DNA of 64,000 nucleotides from JACSRF01 sp963695505 (GTDB lineage: Bacteria > Chloroflexota > Anaerolineae > Promineifilales > Promineifilaceae), in NCBI GenBank assembly GCA_963695505.1, contig CAVOGX010000010.1, positions 186,001 through 250,000 of the forward strand, given 5' to 3'. The notes beneath the pieces were generated by a model that saw only the letters and a program-made list of their open reading frames with translations, made no database searches and was not told the DNA's origin. Below, in pieces: positions 62,338-64,000 of the stretch (within the stretch, counting starts at the first letter, position 1; the number at the start of each line of letters is the position of its first letter). Position numbers and translations under genes: made by a program.

Positions 62338-63018
62338 ATGAACGAAGATGCAGCCTTTCTTATCGTAGAAGAGGGTCCGTATTTGCAGCAGCAGTATTTG
62401 CTCAATAAACCGGCTACGGTTATCGGACGCGGGCCTAATAATGACATTGTGTTTGTTGACTCTGAAGTTTCGCGGCAGCATGCGCAAATTTTGCGGCAAG
62501 GTTCGCGGGAATATACGATTCAGGATTTGGGCAGCACCAACGGCACCTTTGTAAACGGCCGTCGCATTGCCAGCACGACTCCCCTGACAAACGGGGCGAC
62601 AATTAACCTGGGCGAGACCATTGTGCTTTCTTTTCATCTGCCTGAACCGGAATACCTGGATGAAGATGACACACCAACCGGGGAAATCGTCGTGCCGCCG
62701 CAGCAGCCAGCATTTGCGCCACAGCAAGCCGCCGTGGCAGCACCTTCACCCGCTCCAACAGCGGTTCCGCCATCGGCACTCATGCCGCCCGTAGCCAGCA
62801 GCCCGGAAGCTTATGCGCCTGCTGCGCCTGTACCTCGCCGTCGCCTGCACCCGCTTTTGCTTGGCTGCGGGCTGCTGTTGTTGGCGGCATTTTTGTGTAC
62901 GGCAACCCTGTTCATTTTGGATGCGTATGACAACGGCCGTTTACTTTACTGTGGGGGATTACGGCCGTTTTGGGAATTTTTGCTAGGTCCCTTCGGCTTT
63001 GCGCCGCTGTGCGGGTAA
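62338..63018 (+). CDS. FHA-domain protein with C-terminal membrane segment
   Basis: About 226 aa; ATG 62338 directly follows GGAG. The FHA domain (about 20-100) has VIGRGPNNDIVFVDSEVSRQ, QHAQIL and LGSTNGTFVNGRRI, with the phosphothreonine-binding Arg, Ser and Asn. A Pro/Ala linker, one membrane helix (LLLGCGLLLLAAFLCTATLF) and a short hydrophobic tail follow. A third FHA protein in this window, but without a VWA domain. Divergent from the transporter gene. Confidence 0.85.
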   Translation: MNEDAAFLIVEEGPYLQQQYLLNKPATVIGRGPNNDIVFVDSEVSRQHAQILRQGSREYTIQDLGSTNGTFVNGRRIASTTPLTNGATINLGETIVLSFHLPEPEYLDEDDTPTGEIVVPPQQPAFAPQQAAVAAPSPAPTAVPPSALMPPVASSPEAYAPAAPVPRRRLHPLLLGCGLLLLAAFLCTATLFILDAYDNGRLLYCGGLRPFWEFLLGPFGFAPLCG

Positions 63019-63025
63019 TGAGATC

Positions 63026-64000
63026 ATGACCAACCCCAAGCCAAAGCTGCGCCCCCTTAGTTTTGAGCCCGTCATGCACCAGCAAAGACCCATGTGGCTG
63101 GTCACTGACCCGCTGCGCCTGAGCGACCAGCAACTGCTGGTGCCGCAGGTGCTTGGAGCGCTGCTGGCTTTTTGCGACGGCACGCGTACTGTCGCTGAAT
63201 TACAAGCGCATTTCAGCGCGCACGTGGGGGAGGCCGTTGACATTGCGATCATCGAGGATGTGCTGGCCCAGCTTGATCAGGCATATTTACTGGATAACGG
63301 CCGTTTCCACCAGGCGCGGCAGGCGTTGTTAGACGAATATCGCGCCCAGCCGCATCGCCCGCCGGCGCTGGCTGACCTGAGCTACCCCGGCGATCCCCAA
63401 GAGCTAACCCAGCGCCTTCAAGAATACGCTGCCGGAGACAGCCTGAACGGCTGGCAGCCGTGGCGCGGGCGCGGCATCATCTCCCCACACATCGACTACT
63501 TTCGGGGCGGCAAGGTCTATGCGCAGGTTTGGCGGCGGGCCGCAACGGCCGTGCGCGAAGCCGACCTCGTCCTCATCTTTGGCACCGACCACAACGGCGG
63601 TTATGGCGCCATCACCCTCACCCGGCAGCCCTACGCCACGCCCTATGGGGTGCTGCCCACGCATCTACCGCTAGTTGAAAAACTGGCAAAGGCTGTGGGA
63701 CCCGAAGCGGCCTTTGCCGACGAACTGCATCACAAGCAGGAGCATTCAGTGGAGCTTTCCGCCGTGTGGCTGCACCACATTTACCAGGAAGCAGGCATGA
63801 AGCCCAAACCCATGGTGCCCATACTTTGCGGCTCCTTCCATCACTTTGTAGGCAATGGCAGCCACCCCGAAGATGATGCGCGGATAAAGGCCGTTATCCA
63901 AACCCTGCAGCGCGAAACTGCCGGGAAAAAAGTGCTGGCCGTCGCCTCTGTTGACCTGGCCCACGTCGGCCCCGCCTTTGGTGACACCTTCACCATGGGT
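63026..64000 (+). CDS. MEMO-family protein (AmmeMemoRadiSam system protein B), 3' end outside the window
   Basis: 325 codons from ATG 63026 with no stop before the window ends. Residues 1-125 form an N-terminal extension (PSFEPVMHQQ-like, TVAELQAHFSAHVGEAV) resembling a PqqD/winged helix module. MEMO proper starts near RGIISPHIDYFRGGKVY and continues VLIFGTDHNGG, LHHKQEHSVELSAVWL and VPILCGSFHH, giving His/Asp/Cys metal-site positions of the family. Role in the AMMECR1/MEMO/radical-SAM system is unresolved. It starts 7 bp after the FHA stop, so co-transcribed with it. Confidence 0.88.
   Translation, partial: MTNPKPKLRPLSFEPVMHQQRPMWLVTDPLRLSDQQLLVPQVLGALLAFCDGTRTVAELQAHFSAHVGEAVDIAIIEDVLAQLDQAYLLDNGRFHQARQALLDEYRAQPHRPPALADLSYPGDPQELTQRLQEYAAGDSLNGWQPWRGRGIISPHIDYFRGGKVYAQVWRRAATAVREADLVLIFGTDHNGGYGAITLTRQPYATPYGVLPTHLPLVEKLAKAVGPEAAFADELHHKQEHSVELSAVWLHHIYQEAGMKPKPMVPILCGSFHHFVGNGSHPEDDARIKAVIQTLQRETAGKKVLAVASVDLAHVGPAFGDTFTMG

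Noticed and set aside
1..64000. CRISPR array
   Set aside because: The 7-bp-phased repeats are far too short and have no spacers; no cas gene is present.

Overview
Probable source: a Chloroflexota bacterium (Anaerolineae-like). This is inferred from gene style, not proven. The window has VWA-FHA membrane proteins, a LivFGHMJ cluster carrying an acyl-CoA ligase, two ferredoxin-dependent 2-oxoacid oxidoreductase pairs, PdxS/PdxT, a class A penicillin-binding protein with Ig-like tails, and a MEMO-family protein. The chromosomal DNA is saturated with the octamer palindrome ACGGCCGT (about 84 copies by hand count). Many intergenic spacers carry degenerate repeats with a strict 7-bp period. Both look like lineage signatures.

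Layout. 0-10.2 kb: 5' part of nusA with its own attenuated leader, a DnaQ-WYL exonuclease, an MFS transporter, a DapF homologue without catalytic cysteines, a sensor kinase, a HAD phosphatase, and two divergent VWA-FHA paralogues. 10.4-12.8 kb: a broken GNAT gene, an IS4-family element and a nitroreductase. 12.9-19.6 kb: a GntR regulator with promoter and operator, followed by two alpha/beta pairs of 2-oxoacid:ferredoxin oxidoreductase, all four interrupted by many single-base indels. 19.6-22.9 kb: an accessory patch with degenerate integron-like cassettes, a partly duplicated phosphotransferase tail and a monooxygenase remnant. 22.9-24.9 kb: cold-shock gene with leader, hydrolase, and small proteins. 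25-34 kb: a minus-strand branched-chain amino-acid-type ABC operon. 34-43.4 kb: alpha-oxoamine synthase, class A PBP, sensor kinase, pdxT/pdxS, and a cysteine-free uracil-DNA glycosylase with a methyltransferase. 43.5-55.7 kb: lipoproteins, phosphatase, dihaem peroxidase, dipeptidase, endonuclease IV, LysM protein, MFS, glycogen synthase, 4-alpha-glucanotransferase and tRNA-Arg(CCG). 55.7-57.6 kb: two integron gene cassettes with attC sites and no integrase. 57.6-64 kb: two coiled-coil membrane proteins, an SLC12-like transporter, an FHA protein and a partial MEMO protein.

How it fits together. The metabolic core is 2-oxoacid/ferredoxin chemistry, amino-acid or acyl-substrate import, vitamin B6 synthesis and glycogen turnover. 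Two DNA-repair enzymes (UDG, endonuclease IV) sit in separate small operons. The most unusual content is structural: the iterated palindrome, its use as paired terminator arms, the heptamer-phased spacers and the cassette array. Frameshifts occur only between about 7.6 and 28 kb. Whether they are sequence errors or decay cannot be decided from the sequence.
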